The notes beneath the pieces were generated by a model. It saw only the letters and a program-made list of their open reading frames with translations, was not told the DNA's origin and did not search any database. Source: Actinomadura sp. KC06 (GTDB lineage Bacteria > Actinomycetota > Actinomycetes > Streptosporangiales > Streptosporangiaceae). Taken from it: DNA of 64,000 nt. The stretch spans positions 1 to 64,000 of the forward strand of contig NZ_SMKT01000004.1 in assembly GCF_004348735.1 (NCBI RefSeq), in the 5' to 3' direction. A program made the position numbers and the translations under genes. The number at the start of each line of letters is the position of its first letter. The stretch's first letter is position 1. Of this stretch, positions 1 through 9,492 are shown piece after piece.

Positions 1-593
1 CCTACTGCGACGTCCCCGCGCTGCTCATCACCCGCCTCACCGGCCACCCGCCGCGCCCGTCCCCCGACGATCTGCCCGAGTACCTCATCCAGCTGGCGGC
101 CGCGCTGCTGTCGGTGCACACGCTGAACGGCGCGTCCACGATGCCGCCGTACGTCCCGCACAACCGGCTGGACGAGCGCTGCCCGCCCAAGCACGCGCAC
201 CGCCCCGACCTGTGGGAACGCGCCTACGAGATCGCGGCCCGGCCCGCTCCGGAGGCGCCCGCCCGGTTCATCCACCGCGACTACCACGCCGACAACACGC
301 TGTGGTCCTACGGCAAGCTCACCGGCGTGGTCGACTGGTCGGACGCCTCGTCCGGGCCCATCGCCGTCGACATCGCCCACATGCGCCGCGGCCTCGCCCT
401 CCGCTACGGGCCCGGCATCGCCGACCGCTTCCTCTGCGCGTTCGACCAGGTCTCCGGCGGCTACCCGCACGACCCCTACTGGGACGTCCGCAGCCTCCTC
501 GACCTCCTCCCCGAAGACCACACGCGCGTCATAGACGAAGCCCAGGTCCCCCTCTACGAGGACTACCTCTCCAAGCTCCTGGCCGACTGCTGA
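1..593 (+). CDS. Aminoglycoside phosphotransferase-family protein (5' end missing)
   Basis: C-terminal part of an APH-fold small-molecule kinase; the reading frame is open back to base 3, so the start lies outside the window. It shows the catalytic loop HRDYHADNTLW (HxDxxxxN type) followed by DWSD about 15 residues later, which supplies the Mg-binding Asp. These enzymes transfer phosphate from ATP to hydroxyls of aminoglycosides, homoserine or other small molecules in the cytosol. Substrate cannot be deduced. It converges on tsaD with only 10 bp between stop codons. Confidence 0.8.
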   Translation, partial: YCDVPALLITRLTGHPPRPSPDDLPEYLIQLAAALLSVHTLNGASTMPPYVPHNRLDERCPPKHAHRPDLWERAYEIAARPAPEAPARFIHRDYHADNTLWSYGKLTGVVDWSDASSGPIAVDIAHMRRGLALRYGPGIADRFLCAFDQVSGGYPHDPYWDVRSLLDLLPEDHTRVIDEAQVPLYEDYLSKLLADC

Positions 594-603
594 GGCCAGG
601 GCT

Positions 604-1638
604 TCAGAGCAGGACGGACTCGATCGGGAGGCTCGAATCGGCCGGGAGTTCGAGGGCGGACGGGGACGCCCCGGCGGCGAGGAGCTCGGAGCCCAGCGCG
701 GCGACCATCGCGCCGTTGTCGGTGCAGAGCTTCGGGCGCGGGACGCGCAGCCGCACCCCCGCCCGCTCGCAGCGTTCCGCCGCGAGCGCCCGCAGCCGCG
801 AGTTGGCCGCGACGCCGCCGCCGATCAGCAGGTCGTGGACGCCGTTGTCCTTGCAGACCTTCAGCGCCTTCTGCGTCAGGACGTCCACGACGGCCTCCTG
901 GAAGGACGCCGCCACGTCCGCGACCGGGACCGGCTCGCCCGCGCGCTCCTTGGCCTCCACCCAGCGCGCCACCGCCGTCTTCAGGCCGGAGAACGAGAAG
1001 TCGTAGGTGCCGTCGTTGTACTTGCCGCGCGGGAACGCGATCGCGGCCGGGTCGCCGTCGCGGGCCATCCGGTCGATGACCGGGCCGCCCGGGAAGCCGA
1101 GGTCGAGGACGCGGGCGACCTTGTCGAACGCCTCACCGGCCGCGTCGTCCACCGTGGCGCCGAGGGAGCGGACGTCGCCCGTCACGTCCGGCACCAGCAG
1201 CAGCGACGAGTGCCCGCCCGACACCAGCAGCGCCACGCACGGCTTCGGCAGCGGGCCGTGTTCGAGCTGGTCGGCGCACACGTGCGCGGCCAGGTGGTTG
1301 ACGCCGTACAGCGGCTTGCCGAGCGACAGCGCGTACGCCTTCGCGGCGGCGACGCCGACCATCAGCGCGCCCGGCAGGCCGGGCCCGGCCGTGACGGCGA
1401 ACGCGTCGACGTCGGTGAACGCCACGCCCGCGTCGGCGAGGGCCCGCTCGATCGTCGGCGCCATCGCCTCCAGATGGGCGCGGGACGCGACCTCGGGCAC
1501 CACGCCGCCGAACCGGGCGTGCTCGTCGACGCTGGACGCGATCGCGTCCGCGAGGAGGGTGTGGCCGCGCACGATCCCGACGCCGGTCTCGTCGCAGGAC
1601 GTCTCGATGCCGAGCACCAGCGGCTCGTCCGAAATCAC
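604..1638 (-). CDS. tsaD: tRNA N6-adenosine threonylcarbamoyltransferase TsaD
   Basis: 344-aa ASKHA-fold enzyme that transfers the threonylcarbamoyl group from TC-AMP to A37 of ANN-decoding tRNAs (t6A), acting with TsaB and TsaE, all encoded nearby. Visible are the metal-binding HLAAH (His115, His119) and Asp307 in CTDNGAM, plus the nucleotide-binding VSGGHSS near residue 140. Start is the GTG at 1638, which overlaps the rimI stop as GTGA, so the two are probably translationally coupled. Full family length, no anomalies. Confidence 0.97.
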   Translation of the reverse strand: MISDEPLVLGIETSCDETGVGIVRGHTLLADAIASSVDEHARFGGVVPEVASRAHLEAMAPTIERALADAGVAFTDVDAFAVTAGPGLPGALMVGVAAAKAYALSLGKPLYGVNHLAAHVCADQLEHGPLPKPCVALLVSGGHSSLLLVPDVTGDVRSLGATVDDAAGEAFDKVARVLDLGFPGGPVIDRMARDGDPAAIAFPRGKYNDGTYDFSFSGLKTAVARWVEAKERAGEPVPVADVAASFQEAVVDVLTQKALKVCKDNGVHDLLIGGGVAANSRLRALAAERCERAGVRLRVPRPKLCTDNGAMVAALGSELLAAGASPSALELPADSSLPIESVLL

Positions 1639-2144
1639 GTGTTCTCCCTGGTGAAGCCCATCGGCGGACGGTCGCGGAGCTTGCGGCACATGACGATCGC
1701 GTCCACGTCGGAGGGCTGGTAGTAGCGCTTGCGGATGCCGACCTCGTCGAAGCCGAACCGCTCGTACAGGCGGCGGGCCGCGGCGTTGTCGGCGCGGACC
1801 TCCAGGAACACCGCCTCGCTGCCCCGGCGGGCGGCCTCGTCCAGCAGCTCGGCGAGCAGCGCGGCGCCGACGCCCGACTTGCGCTGGTCGGCGCGGACGC
1901 CGATCGTCTGCACGTCGGCCTGCCCGCCGGCCGCGGCGAGGCCCGCGTAGCCGACGATCTCGCCGCCGGGCGCCTCCGCGACGACGTAGTGGCGCGTCCG
2001 CGGCTGGTCGGCGAGCTCGCCGGTGAGCATGTCCTCGCTCCACGCGTCCTCGGGGAACAGCGACTGCTCCAGCAGGTGGACGGTGGGGACGTCCGCGCCG
2101 GACATCGCCCGCAGGACGATGCGTCCCGTTTCGTGCGGGCTCAC
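1635..2144 (-). CDS. rimI: Ribosomal protein S18-alanine N-acetyltransferase-like RimI
   Basis: 169-aa single-domain GNAT acetyltransferase. The acetyl-CoA pyrophosphate loop RKSGVG is at about 88-93. Glu115 and Tyr127 align in position with the catalytic Glu and Tyr known for enterobacterial RimI. It sits between tsaB and tsaD, overlapping both by GTGA junctions, which is the usual actinobacterial arrangement. The classical role is N-terminal acetylation of ribosomal protein S18; substrates in actinobacteria may be broader. The start is GTG at 2144. Confidence 0.92.
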   Translation of the reverse strand: MSPHETGRIVLRAMSGADVPTVHLLEQSLFPEDAWSEDMLTGELADQPRTRHYVVAEAPGGEIVGYAGLAAAGGQADVQTIGVRADQRKSGVGAALLAELLDEAARRGSEAVFLEVRADNAAARRLYERFGFDEVGIRKRYYQPSDVDAIVMCRKLRDRPPMGFTRENT

Positions 2145-2821
2145 GCCCGTGTCACCTTCTTGCGCGGGCCCGGTTCCTTCGCGTCCGGACGGCGGAGGTA
2201 GAGCGGCTCGGGCGGCAGGAGGTCCGGGCCTTTCAGCCCGGCCAGGCGCGCGACGGCCAGCTCCGCGAGCGCGCCCGCGGTGGGCAGCAGCGGCTCGTGC
2301 CCCGGCTCGCCGAAGATCTCCGGGTACAGGGCGGCTCCCTCGCCGACGACGGGCAGGCCGTGCGGCGCCCCGTCCAGGACGTCGGCGGGCGGGCCCACGG
2401 CAGGCGCCGTGGCGCGCGCGCGGAACGAGTGGTACCGCGCCCAGTAGAGCTCTTTGCGGCGGGCGTCCGTGGCGACGGCGAACGGCTCGTCCCGTCCGGT
2501 GGCCCAGGCGATGATGTCGAGCGTGCAGATGCCGTGCACCGGGATGCTGAGCGCTTCGCCCATGGAACGGGCGGTGACCAGCCCGACGCGCAATCCCGTG
2601 TAGGGGCCCGGCCCGACGCCTACGGCGATGGCGCTGAGATCGTCCGGTGCGGCGCCCGCCTCCGCCATCACGTTCGCGATGGACGGGGTCAGCAGCTCCG
2701 TGTGCCTGCGCCGGTCGACCGCTTCGGCCGCGCCGCGCCGCACGGCGCCCTCACCGGGTGTCCATTCGTAAAGCGCCACGGTGATCGCGGCGGTCGCGGT
2801 GTCGAAAGCCAAGACCAGCAC
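2141..2821 (-). CDS. tsaB: t6A biosynthesis protein TsaB
   Basis: 226-aa inactive TsaD paralog that dimerises with TsaD and is needed for t6A formation. The N-terminal half has the ASKHA signature ([14 protein letters not shown]) and the conserved [13 protein letters not shown] segment at about residues 68-80. The C-terminal half is shorter and divergent, as is normal for TsaB. GTG start at 2821; the stop overlaps rimI. First gene of the tsaB-rimI-tsaD overlapping set. Confidence 0.95.
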   Translation of the reverse strand: MLVLAFDTATAAITVALYEWTPGEGAVRRGAAEAVDRRRHTELLTPSIANVMAEAGAAPDDLSAIAVGVGPGPYTGLRVGLVTARSMGEALSIPVHGICTLDIIAWATGRDEPFAVATDARRKELYWARYHSFRARATAPAVGPPADVLDGAPHGLPVVGEGAALYPEIFGEPGHEPLLPTAGALAELAVARLAGLKGPDLLPPEPLYLRRPDAKEPGPRKKVTRA

Positions 2822-2887
2822 GGGTTGTAAGCCTACAGGTCCCGTCCGGTGTGACGCCTGTCAGGCGACGGGTCAGATGACACAGGG

Positions 2888-3985
2888 TCAGGACTGGTTG
2901 AGGCCCTGGATCACGGCCTTCGCCACGTCGACGGCGCCGTCTCTGGCGCGCTGCGACGGCAGGGGGTCGCCGTCGTCCGAGCCGGAGTAGTGGATGGTGA
3001 TGAGGACGTTGCCCAGCCGGACGTTGCCGATCGCCTCGCCCGAGCCCTGCCCGTCGTCGACGCTGTAGACGACGTACCCGTCGTCACCGACATCGGTGAG
3101 GCGGACCTTGTCGGTGAGCTCCTGGCCCGCGAGGAGCCCCTTGCCGGACTCGTCGGCGGCCCGTTCCGAGGTGAACTTGGCGCGGGCGGCGTCGGTGGGT
3201 GTCTGGGCCCCGGCGGCGGGGATCGCGCGGAGCTCGATGGTCAGCTGGCGCTTGGCGTCGCCCGCGTAGGCGCCCCACACGCACTGGTTCTGCTGGTCGT
3301 CGCCCTGGTAGTTGTCGGCCTCGGTGCGCGCGGCGCCGGGCGCGAGCCTGTCGACGAGGTCCTGGCCGACGATCGTGCAGGAGTCGGGGACGGCGGTGCG
3401 CTCGCCCTTGGGCATCGGGGCGCTCTCGGTGGCGGCGCTGCCGACGGCCTGGCCGCCGCCGGGGTCGTCGCTCGCCCCGACACCCGTCAGGACGGCGAAC
3501 ACGGCGAGCACGCAGACGCCGATCCCGGCCCCGAGGGCGCCGAGGATGACCGCCCAGCGCCTGCCGTCGCGGCGGCGCTCGCGCACGACGCGGTGGCTGC
3601 CGGTGTTGCGGCTCCCGCCGCCGTAGCGGTGCGAGCCGCTGCCCGTCCGGTAGCCGCCGCTGTCGGAGCGGTAGCCCCCGCTGTCGGAGCGGTAGGCCCC
3701 GCTGCCCGTGCGGTAGCCGCCGCTGTCGGAGCTGTAGCCGCCGCTGTCTGTGCGGTACGGGTCGCTGCCGGTCTGGTACGGGCCGGTCTCGCTGCGGTAC
3801 GTCCGGCCGCCGCCCGCGGCCGGCGAGCGGCGCGGGTCATGGGCCGGGTGGCGCGGGTACTCGCCCGCATCTCCCGTGCCGCGGTCACTGCCGCCGCGAT
3901 GGCTCCCACTCACCGGATCCCAACTCCCGCTGCGAGAATCGATATGTCGCGAACGTGAGGTTCGTTCCGGCAAAGAATACGACAT
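2888..3985 (-). CDS. Single-pass membrane protein with Tyr heptad repeats and DUF3558-like domain
   Basis: 365 aa. Residues 1-120 are polar and low-complexity, including eight consecutive 7-residue units of the type DSGGYRT/GSGAYRS (66-121). A basic stretch leads into one membrane segment at about 143-168, followed by an extracytoplasmic domain of about 190 residues. That domain has a CTIVGQDLVDRL motif and a later Cys in NQCVWG, resembling the DUF3558 family of actinobacterial cell-surface proteins. Function unknown. It sits between tsaE and tsaB on the same strand and interrupts the usual tsaE-tsaB neighbourhood. Confidence 0.75.
   Translation of the reverse strand: MSYSLPERTSRSRHIDSRSGSWDPVSGSHRGGSDRGTGDAGEYPRHPAHDPRRSPAAGGGRTYRSETGPYQTGSDPYRTDSGGYSSDSGGYRTGSGAYRSDSGGYRSDSGGYRTGSGSHRYGGGSRNTGSHRVVRERRRDGRRWAVILGALGAGIGVCVLAVFAVLTGVGASDDPGGGQAVGSAATESAPMPKGERTAVPDSCTIVGQDLVDRLAPGAARTEADNYQGDDQQNQCVWGAYAGDAKRQLTIELRAIPAAGAQTPTDAARAKFTSERAADESGKGLLAGQELTDKVRLTDVGDDGYVVYSVDDGQGSGEAIGNVRLGNVLITIHYSGSDDGDPLPSQRARDGAVDVAKAVIQGLNQS
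3623..3790 (-). repeat. 21-bp coding tandem repeat (Tyr-containing heptapeptide x8)
   Basis: Eight 21-bp units encode the heptapeptides ETGPYQT, GSDPYRT, DSGGYSS, DSGGYRT, GSGAYRS, DSGGYRS, DSGGYRT and GSGSHRY at residues 66-121 of the membrane protein. The Tyr is at the same position in seven units and His in the last. It is a coding repeat, not a CRISPR array, since units are contiguous and in frame. Confidence 0.9.
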
Positions 3986-4042
3986 GTCGCCGTAAAGTTG
4001 CCCAGCCGGACTGTAAAGGCATCAAGGTTCCCCGAAGGAACC

Positions 4043-4513
4043 TCAGCCGGCCGCCAGTTCCAGCTCTGACCAGCGACGACCGACCCCGACGAGCCTTACT
4101 TCGCGTTCCTCTCCGGGGCCGTCCCCGCGCGAAATGATCAATTCCAGCCGGTCGTCGGCAAGGCCCTCCGCGAGCCCTTCTCCCCATTCCACGATCGTCA
4201 CCGATTCCTCCACCGAGGCGTCGAGATCGAGATCGTCCAGCTCGGCGAAACCGCCCAGCCGGTAGGCGTCCACGTGCACCAGCGGCGGCCCGCCGGCCAG
4301 CGACGGATGCACCCGCGCGATGACGAACGTCGGCGAGGTGATCGGGCCGCGCACCTTCAGGCCCTCGCCGATCCCCTGCGTGAGCGTCGTCTTGCCCGCC
4401 CCGAGGTGGCCCGTCATGACGAGCAGGTCGCCGGGACGCAGCAGCCCCGCGAGGCGGACGCCCAGCTCGCGCATGTCCTCCGCCGTGGGCACCCTGATCG
4501 TGATCGCGTTCAC
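4043..4513 (-). CDS. tsaE: t6A biosynthesis ATPase TsaE
   Basis: 156-aa P-loop ATPase that drives turnover of the TsaB-TsaD complex. Walker A GHLGAGKTT is at 35-43, SPTF at about 60-63, HVDAYRL at 80-86 and VEWGE at about 108-112, all hallmarks of the family. Its ATG overlaps the stop of the upstream hydrolase as ATGA (4510-4513), so it is likely co-translated with the hydrolase and alr. Confidence 0.95.
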   Translation of the reverse strand: MNAITIRVPTAEDMRELGVRLAGLLRPGDLLVMTGHLGAGKTTLTQGIGEGLKVRGPITSPTFVIARVHPSLAGGPPLVHVDAYRLGGFAELDDLDLDASVEESVTIVEWGEGLAEGLADDRLELIISRGDGPGEEREVRLVGVGRRWSELELAAG

Positions 4514-5583
4514 GCGGTGCGTTCCTCCTCGTACTCCGGCCGGACGCGGTCGATCAGCCGGCGCAGGCCGCCGGTCACCACGCCCGGGTACTCGAGCGGC
4601 AGCACGTGCCCGGCCTCCTCCACCTCTACCAGCTCCGCGTCCGGCAGCGCATCGGCGATGCGGCGGGAGTGCCCGGCCGGGGTGAGCCGGTCCTGCCCGC
4701 CCGCCAGCACGAGCGTCGGGACGCGTCCGAGGACGTCCAGGCAGGCGATCTTGTCGTGCGCGATCAGCGCCGGATAGAACTCCGCGATCACGTCGATCGG
4801 CGTCGCCCTGATCATCTGCTCCAGGAAACCGACGACGGACGGGCTCACCTGCTTGTCCGCGAACGCCATCTTCCGCGTCACGACGAACGCCAGGTCGGCG
4901 CCCAGCCCGCGGGCCCGCTCCACCAGGTCGGCCTGGCGGCCGAGGCCGCGCAGCGTCCGCGGCGCCAGCGGCCGGACGACCTTCGCCAGCACCAGCGGCA
5001 GCCCCAGCGTCAGCTCCGCCATGTCGCCGCAGGACGTGTTGACCAGCGCCACCCCGACGACCTGCCGCTTGAACAGCTGGGGATGCCGGTCCGCCAGCGC
5101 CATGATCGACATGCCGCCCATGGAATGCCCGGCGAGGACGACGGGCTGCTTGCGCCGGACGGTCGCCCTCAGCACCGCGTACAGGTCGTCGCCCGTCTGC
5201 TCGATCGTCGCGTTGCGGGGGTCGCCGCGCCCGGACCGGCCGTGGCTGCGCTGGTCCCAGAACACCATCTGGAGCGATCCCTGCAGGTCGCGGCGCTGGT
5301 AGTGCCAGGAGTCCTGGTTGAGGGTGTAGCCGTGGCTGAACACGACGGTGAGGTCGGCGTCGTCCGGGCCGTCCACCTCGACGTGCAGCGGGAGGCCGTC
5401 GCTCGCCTCGACGGTCAGCTCCCGGCCGCGCAGCTCGCCGAACGGCTCGTCGGCGTCCGGGTCGGGGCGCAGCCGCACCCGGCCGACCGCGACCCGCCGC
5501 AGGCCGACGGCCGCCCCCACCCCGGCCGCGCCGACACCCGCGACGGTGCCGGCGATGCCGATCCTGCGCCTGCTGCTGCCCAC
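4510..5583 (-). CDS. Alpha/beta-hydrolase, membrane-anchored or secreted
   Basis: 357 aa. The N-terminus has a hydrophobic Gly/Ala/Val-rich stretch (about 8-28), suggesting a signal anchor. The hydrolase fold follows, with FSHGYTLN (oxyanion region), nucleophile Ser154 in GHSMGG, Asp298 in GGQDRL and His326 in AGHVLPLE forming a complete catalytic triad. Lipase, esterase or peroxidase-like activity cannot be separated by eye. Located between alr and tsaE, a conserved actinobacterial context; stop overlaps tsaE. Confidence 0.88.
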   Translation of the reverse strand: MGSSRRRIGIAGTVAGVGAAGVGAAVGLRRVAVGRVRLRPDPDADEPFGELRGRELTVEASDGLPLHVEVDGPDDADLTVVFSHGYTLNQDSWHYQRRDLQGSLQMVFWDQRSHGRSGRGDPRNATIEQTGDDLYAVLRATVRRKQPVVLAGHSMGGMSIMALADRHPQLFKRQVVGVALVNTSCGDMAELTLGLPLVLAKVVRPLAPRTLRGLGRQADLVERARGLGADLAFVVTRKMAFADKQVSPSVVGFLEQMIRATPIDVIAEFYPALIAHDKIACLDVLGRVPTLVLAGGQDRLTPAGHSRRIADALPDAELVEVEEAGHVLPLEYPGVVTGGLRRLIDRVRPEYEEERTA

Positions 5584-5592
5584 GCGCGCCTC

Positions 5593-6723
5593 CTACAGCG
5601 CCCCTCCCGGGTACGCCCTCGGTACCCGGGACCCGATGCGGGTGACGATCTCATACGAGATCGTGCCCAGTGCGTCCGCCCACTCCTGCGCCGTCGGCTC
5701 GCCCCGGTCGCCCGGCCCGAACAGGACGATCTCGTCGCCCGCCGCGAGCGGGTCGTCGCCGAGGTCGATGACGAACTGGTCCATGCAGACGCGTCCGGCG
5801 ATCGTCCGCCGGGCCCCGGCCGCGAGGACCTGCAGCAGGTTCGACCCGTGCCGGGGTATCCCGTCCCCGTACCCGACCGGGACAACGGCCAGGGTCGTCT
5901 CCCGCTCGGTGTGGTAGGTGTGGCCGTACGACACGCCGCTGCCTCCCGGGACCCGCTTGACCAGCGCCGCGTCCGCCACCAGCGTCATCGCGGGACGCAG
6001 CCCGAACGTGCCGAGCGCCGGTATGGGCGTCAGCCCGTACATCGCGATACCCGGACGGACCAGGTCGAACCTGGCCTCGGGCACCGTCAGCGCTCCCGCC
6101 GAGTTCGCCAGGTGCCGGACCTCGAACCGCGCCCCGGCCTCCTCGGCGTACGCCGTCATCTCGGTGAACGCGCCGATCTGCGCCGCGATGGACGGGTGGC
6201 CGGGCTCGTCCGCGCAGGCGAAGTGGGACATGACGCCCACCACGTGCACCCGTCCGGACGCCTCCGCCTTGAGGGCGGCGTCGACGAGCTCCTCCCAGTC
6301 GCGGCCGCGGACCCCGCCGCGCGACATGCCCGTGTCGGCCTTCAGGTGGATGCGCGCCGCGCGTCCGGCCTGCTCCGCCGCCTGGACGACCTCCTCAAGC
6401 AGCCACCCGGCGCCGACGGTCAGGTCGATGTCGCGGGCGACGGCCTCCTCGTAGGGCTCGCCGGGCACGCCGACGCACACCAGCGTCCGGACGGTGAAGC
6501 CCGCGTCCCGCAGCCGCAGCGCCTCGCCCAGCTTCGCGACCCCCAGCCAGGAGGCGCCGCCGGCGAGCGCGGCCCCGGCGGCCTCGGCCAGGCCGTGCCC
6601 GTACGCCTCGGCCTTGACCATGGCCATGACCTCGGCGCCCCCCGCGCGCTCGCGCAGCAGACCGACATTGCCGGCGATCGCGCCGAGATCGACACGCGCC
6701 TCCGCTGGAACGTTCATGCCCAT
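5593..6723 (-). CDS. alr: Alanine racemase
   Basis: 376-aa PLP enzyme interconverting L- and D-alanine for peptidoglycan. The PLP lysine is Lys37 in AMVKAEAYGHG and the catalytic tyrosine is Tyr266 in SYGHTY. RPGIAMYG and MDQFVIDLG motifs are present. Its product feeds D-Ala-D-Ala ligase. A second ATG two codons in (6717) is an equally possible start. It leads a set with the hydrolase (9 bp downstream) and tsaE. Confidence 0.97.
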   Translation of the reverse strand: MGMNVPAEARVDLGAIAGNVGLLRERAGGAEVMAMVKAEAYGHGLAEAAGAALAGGASWLGVAKLGEALRLRDAGFTVRTLVCVGVPGEPYEEAVARDIDLTVGAGWLLEEVVQAAEQAGRAARIHLKADTGMSRGGVRGRDWEELVDAALKAEASGRVHVVGVMSHFACADEPGHPSIAAQIGAFTEMTAYAEEAGARFEVRHLANSAGALTVPEARFDLVRPGIAMYGLTPIPALGTFGLRPAMTLVADAALVKRVPGGSGVSYGHTYHTERETTLAVVPVGYGDGIPRHGSNLLQVLAAGARRTIAGRVCMDQFVIDLGDDPLAAGDEIVLFGPGDRGEPTAQEWADALGTISYEIVTRIGSRVPRAYPGGAL

Positions 6724-6846
6724 CAGTCTGCCGCCCTCAATGCCATGCCCGGGGCATCACGGCCCAGGTCATGGCCAGTCCGGCCCGTCAGGGAGCGCTC
6801 CAACGGCACTCCCTGTCCAATAAGACGCCATTGCCTGTACCCAGGT

Positions 6847-8337
6847 TCAAGCCGGGCCGACGCCGTGGACGGCGCGAAATGCGGCGGGCAGGGAGCGGAT
6901 CACGTCGTATGCGGTGATGGGCGCCTCGGGGCCTGGGGACGGGGCGGAGGCAAGGCGGGCGGCGAGGCCGTGGAGGTAGGCGCCGGCGGCGGCCGCGTCC
7001 ATGGCGGGCAGGCCCCCGGCGAGGAGGGCGCCGATGAGGCCGGACAGGACGTCGCCCGTCCCGGCGGTGGCGAGGCGCGGCGTGCCGGTCGGGTTCACCC
7101 GGACGGGACGGTCCTGCTCGGCGACCAGCGTGGTGGAGCCCTTGAGCAGGACGGTCGCGGACAGCTCGGCGGCGGCGCGGCGGACGTGGTCGAGCCGGGC
7201 GGCCTCGACGGCGTCGCGGTCACCGCCGATGAGGCGGGCCAGCTCGCCCGCGTGGGGCGTGAGGACGGTCGGCGCGGCGCGGGCGAGGAGGTCGCGGCGG
7301 CGGGCCAGGACGGTGAGGCCGTCGGCGTCCACGAGCGCGGGCAGGTCGGTGGTGAGCACGGCCTCCAGCAGCGACTCGGCGGCGTCGCCGGTGCCGAGGC
7401 CGGGGCCGACGACCCACGCCTGGACGCGCCCGACGCGTTCGAGGACCTTCGGCTCGTGCGAGCCCGGGTCGATGACCGTGGTGACGGCCTCGGGCCACCG
7501 CTGCCGGACGAGCTCGACCGGCCGGGCGACGGACGCGAAGCGGACCATCCCCGCGCCGCCGTGCACCGCGCCGCCCGCGCTGAGCACGGCCGCGCCGGTG
7601 AACGCGTCGCCGCCCGCGAGGATGCCGACGACGCCGCGGCGGTACTTGTCGGACTCGGGGCCGGGCTCGGGCGGCCGGACGTCCGCCGGGCGGGGCGCGA
7701 CGACGTCCGGGTCGGGCAGGTCGGGGCCGAGACCGATGTCGACCAGTTCGACCACGCCGCAGTAGGACGCGCCCGGATCGATCAAGAGGCCCGGCTTGTG
7801 CGTCCCGAAGGTGACGGTGACGTCGGCCTCGACCGCGGCGCCCGCGACCTGGCCGGTGCTCGCGTCGACACCGCTCGGGACGTCGCAGGCCACGACGAGG
7901 CCCGCGGACTCGGAGGCGAGCGCGGCGTAGCGGGCCTGGGGCTCGCGGAGGCCGCCCGTCCCGCCGATGCCGGTCAGCCCGTCGATGATCAGGTCGGCGC
8001 CGGCGATGGCGGCGGCGGCCTCGCCGTCCTGGAGGAGCCGCCCGCCCGCGAGGCGCAGCGACGCCAGCCCCTGCTCATGGATCTTGGAACCCGCCTGGAC
8101 GACCCGGACGCGGGCGCCGCGCCGGGCGAGCCGCGCGCCCGCGTAGAGGGCGTCGCCGCCGTTGTCGCCGCCGCCGGCGAGCAGGACGACGCGCGACCCG
8201 TACACGGCGGGCAGGACGCGGGCGCACACCGCCGCCAGGCCGGCGGCGGCGCGCTGCATCAGGGCGCCGTCCGGAAGCCGGGCCATCAGCGCCCGCTCCG
8301 CCGCCCGCACCTTGCCGACCTCGTGCGCGTACCTCAT
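6847..8337 (-). CDS. nnr: Bifunctional NAD(P)HX epimerase/dehydratase
   Basis: 496-aa two-domain metabolite-repair enzyme. The N-terminal YjeF_N epimerase has the GGGDNGGD loop at about 55-62; the family usually reads GxGNNGGDG, so the Asn-to-Asp change is notable. The C-terminal ribokinase-like dehydratase has TPHAGELARL and the GTGDVLSG motif near 426. It epimerises R-NAD(P)HX and dehydrates S-NAD(P)HX back to NAD(P)H. I chose the ATG at 8337 because GGGGAG lies just upstream and it gives MRYAHEV, matching family N-termini. Confidence 0.94.
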   Translation of the reverse strand: MRYAHEVGKVRAAERALMARLPDGALMQRAAAGLAAVCARVLPAVYGSRVVLLAGGGDNGGDALYAGARLARRGARVRVVQAGSKIHEQGLASLRLAGGRLLQDGEAAAAIAGADLIIDGLTGIGGTGGLREPQARYAALASESAGLVVACDVPSGVDASTGQVAGAAVEADVTVTFGTHKPGLLIDPGASYCGVVELVDIGLGPDLPDPDVVAPRPADVRPPEPGPESDKYRRGVVGILAGGDAFTGAAVLSAGGAVHGGAGMVRFASVARPVELVRQRWPEAVTTVIDPGSHEPKVLERVGRVQAWVVGPGLGTGDAAESLLEAVLTTDLPALVDADGLTVLARRRDLLARAAPTVLTPHAGELARLIGGDRDAVEAARLDHVRRAAAELSATVLLKGSTTLVAEQDRPVRVNPTGTPRLATAGTGDVLSGLIGALLAGGLPAMDAAAAGAYLHGLAARLASAPSPGPEAPITAYDVIRSLPAAFRAVHGVGPA

Positions 8338-8452
8338 CCGCGGCTCCCCACGTAGCTCACACACTCGTGATCGCACACATGTCGATCACATCCTCAGGGT
8401 GCCACGCGAACGCTTTCCGCAACCTCGCGCCCAGGGCATTAGTACCTTGCAG

Positions 8453-8463
8453 TGCAACTTTCG
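8453..8463. promoter_or_regulatory. Conserved 11-mer TGCAACTTTCG upstream of Xre regulator
   Basis: TGCAACTTTCG occurs here, 130 bp before the regulator start, and again identically at 9937-9947 just before the second DUF397 gene. At both places TACCTTG lies a short distance upstream (8443-8449 and 9898-9904). Could be an operator of the locus regulator or a promoter element; the identity of the two copies is seen, the function is inferred. Confidence 0.4.
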
Positions 8464-8592
8464 GTGTCATGTGCGGCCAAGAATGATCGGCCGTAGAATC
8501 TTCCACACCCGGTCCGATGTATTCGCATTGCCGCACGCGGGTGCGGCAGAATGCGCCCAGATCAGTCCGCAGGGACTGGAGAGGCCCGAGCA

Positions 8593-9453
8593 ATGAGCAC
8601 TTCCCGAGGTCCCTCCGTCCGGCAGCGGCGGCTGGCCGCGGAACTCCGCCGGCTCCGCGAGCGGCAGGGACTCACCGGGGACGACGTCGCCGACCGGCTG
8701 ACCTGGTCCACCGCGAAAGTCTCGCGCATCGAGAACGCGCGGACCGGCGCGAAGATCGGCGATGTGCTGCGGCTCCTCGACCTGTACGAGATCGAGGGCT
8801 CGCGCCGCGACGACCTGATCGCGCTGGCGAACGACGCGGCACGGCGCGGATGGTGGGAGGAATACCGCGACCTCCCGAGCTCGCTGGCCGACTTCATCGC
8901 GCTGGAGTCCGAGGCCACGGCCGTGCGGGAATGGGGCAGCACCGTGTTCCCCGGCCTCCTCCAGACCGAGAGCTACGCGCGGAATGTGATCGGCGGCTGG
9001 AGCGACCTGGCCACCCTGCCCCCGCAGGAACTGGAACGCCGCCTGGACGTGCGAATGCGCCGCCGTGAGGTGCTGCACCGCGCGCATCCGCTGGAACTCT
9101 CGGCGGTTCTCGACGAGGCGGTTCTGCAGCGCCGGATCGGCGACCAGAAGGTCATGCGCGAGCAGCTCGAACATCTCTTCCGGATGACGGAGCTTCCGAA
9201 CGTGACGGTGCAGATACTGCCTTTGAACACGGCACACTCGGTGTTGGCCGAGTCCTTTATCCTGCTGCAATTCTCACCGGTGCACGACATCGTATTCCCT
9301 GATATCGTGCACACCGAATCGCTCACGATCAGCCACTTTGCGGAAGAGGCTGTCACTTATATGTACAGGCTTGCCTATAAAAGCCTGGCCGACCAGGCTC
9401 TCGACGCCGCCGAGTCGCGGCGGCGCATCATCGAGGCCAGGGATGCCTGGTGA
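8593..9453 (+). CDS. Helix-turn-helix regulator with DUF5753 domain
   Basis: 286 aa. The Xre-type HTH (about residues 10-66, RLRERQGLTGDDVADRL and STAKVSRIENARTG) is followed by a C-terminal DUF5753 domain beginning at WWEEYRDL, with the typical FPGLLQTESYAR segment. In Streptomyces such regulators (WhiJ-like) pair with small DUF397 proteins and act in development or antibiotic control. Two DUF397 genes follow here. I chose ATG 8593; a longer frame reaches 8551 but lacks family similarity. It diverges from nnr across a 255-bp gap. Confidence 0.92.
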   Translation: MSTSRGPSVRQRRLAAELRRLRERQGLTGDDVADRLTWSTAKVSRIENARTGAKIGDVLRLLDLYEIEGSRRDDLIALANDAARRGWWEEYRDLPSSLADFIALESEATAVREWGSTVFPGLLQTESYARNVIGGWSDLATLPPQELERRLDVRMRRREVLHRAHPLELSAVLDEAVLQRRIGDQKVMREQLEHLFRMTELPNVTVQILPLNTAHSVLAESFILLQFSPVHDIVFPDIVHTESLTISHFAEEAVTYMYRLAYKSLADQALDAAESRRRIIEARDAW

Positions 9454-9492
9454 GGGCCCGCAGAGCGGCTCAACCCTTGTGAAAGGCACCGA

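Noticed and set aside
3623..3790. Regular repeats considered as a CRISPR array
   Set aside because: 21-bp units are contiguous, in frame and encode a Tyr heptapeptide; no spacers.
4606..8355. 1249-codon open frame on the + strand
   Set aside because: Antisense shadow of alr, nnr and the hydrolase; high GC removes stop codons. The translation is Arg/Asp/Gly/Val-rich without any domain.
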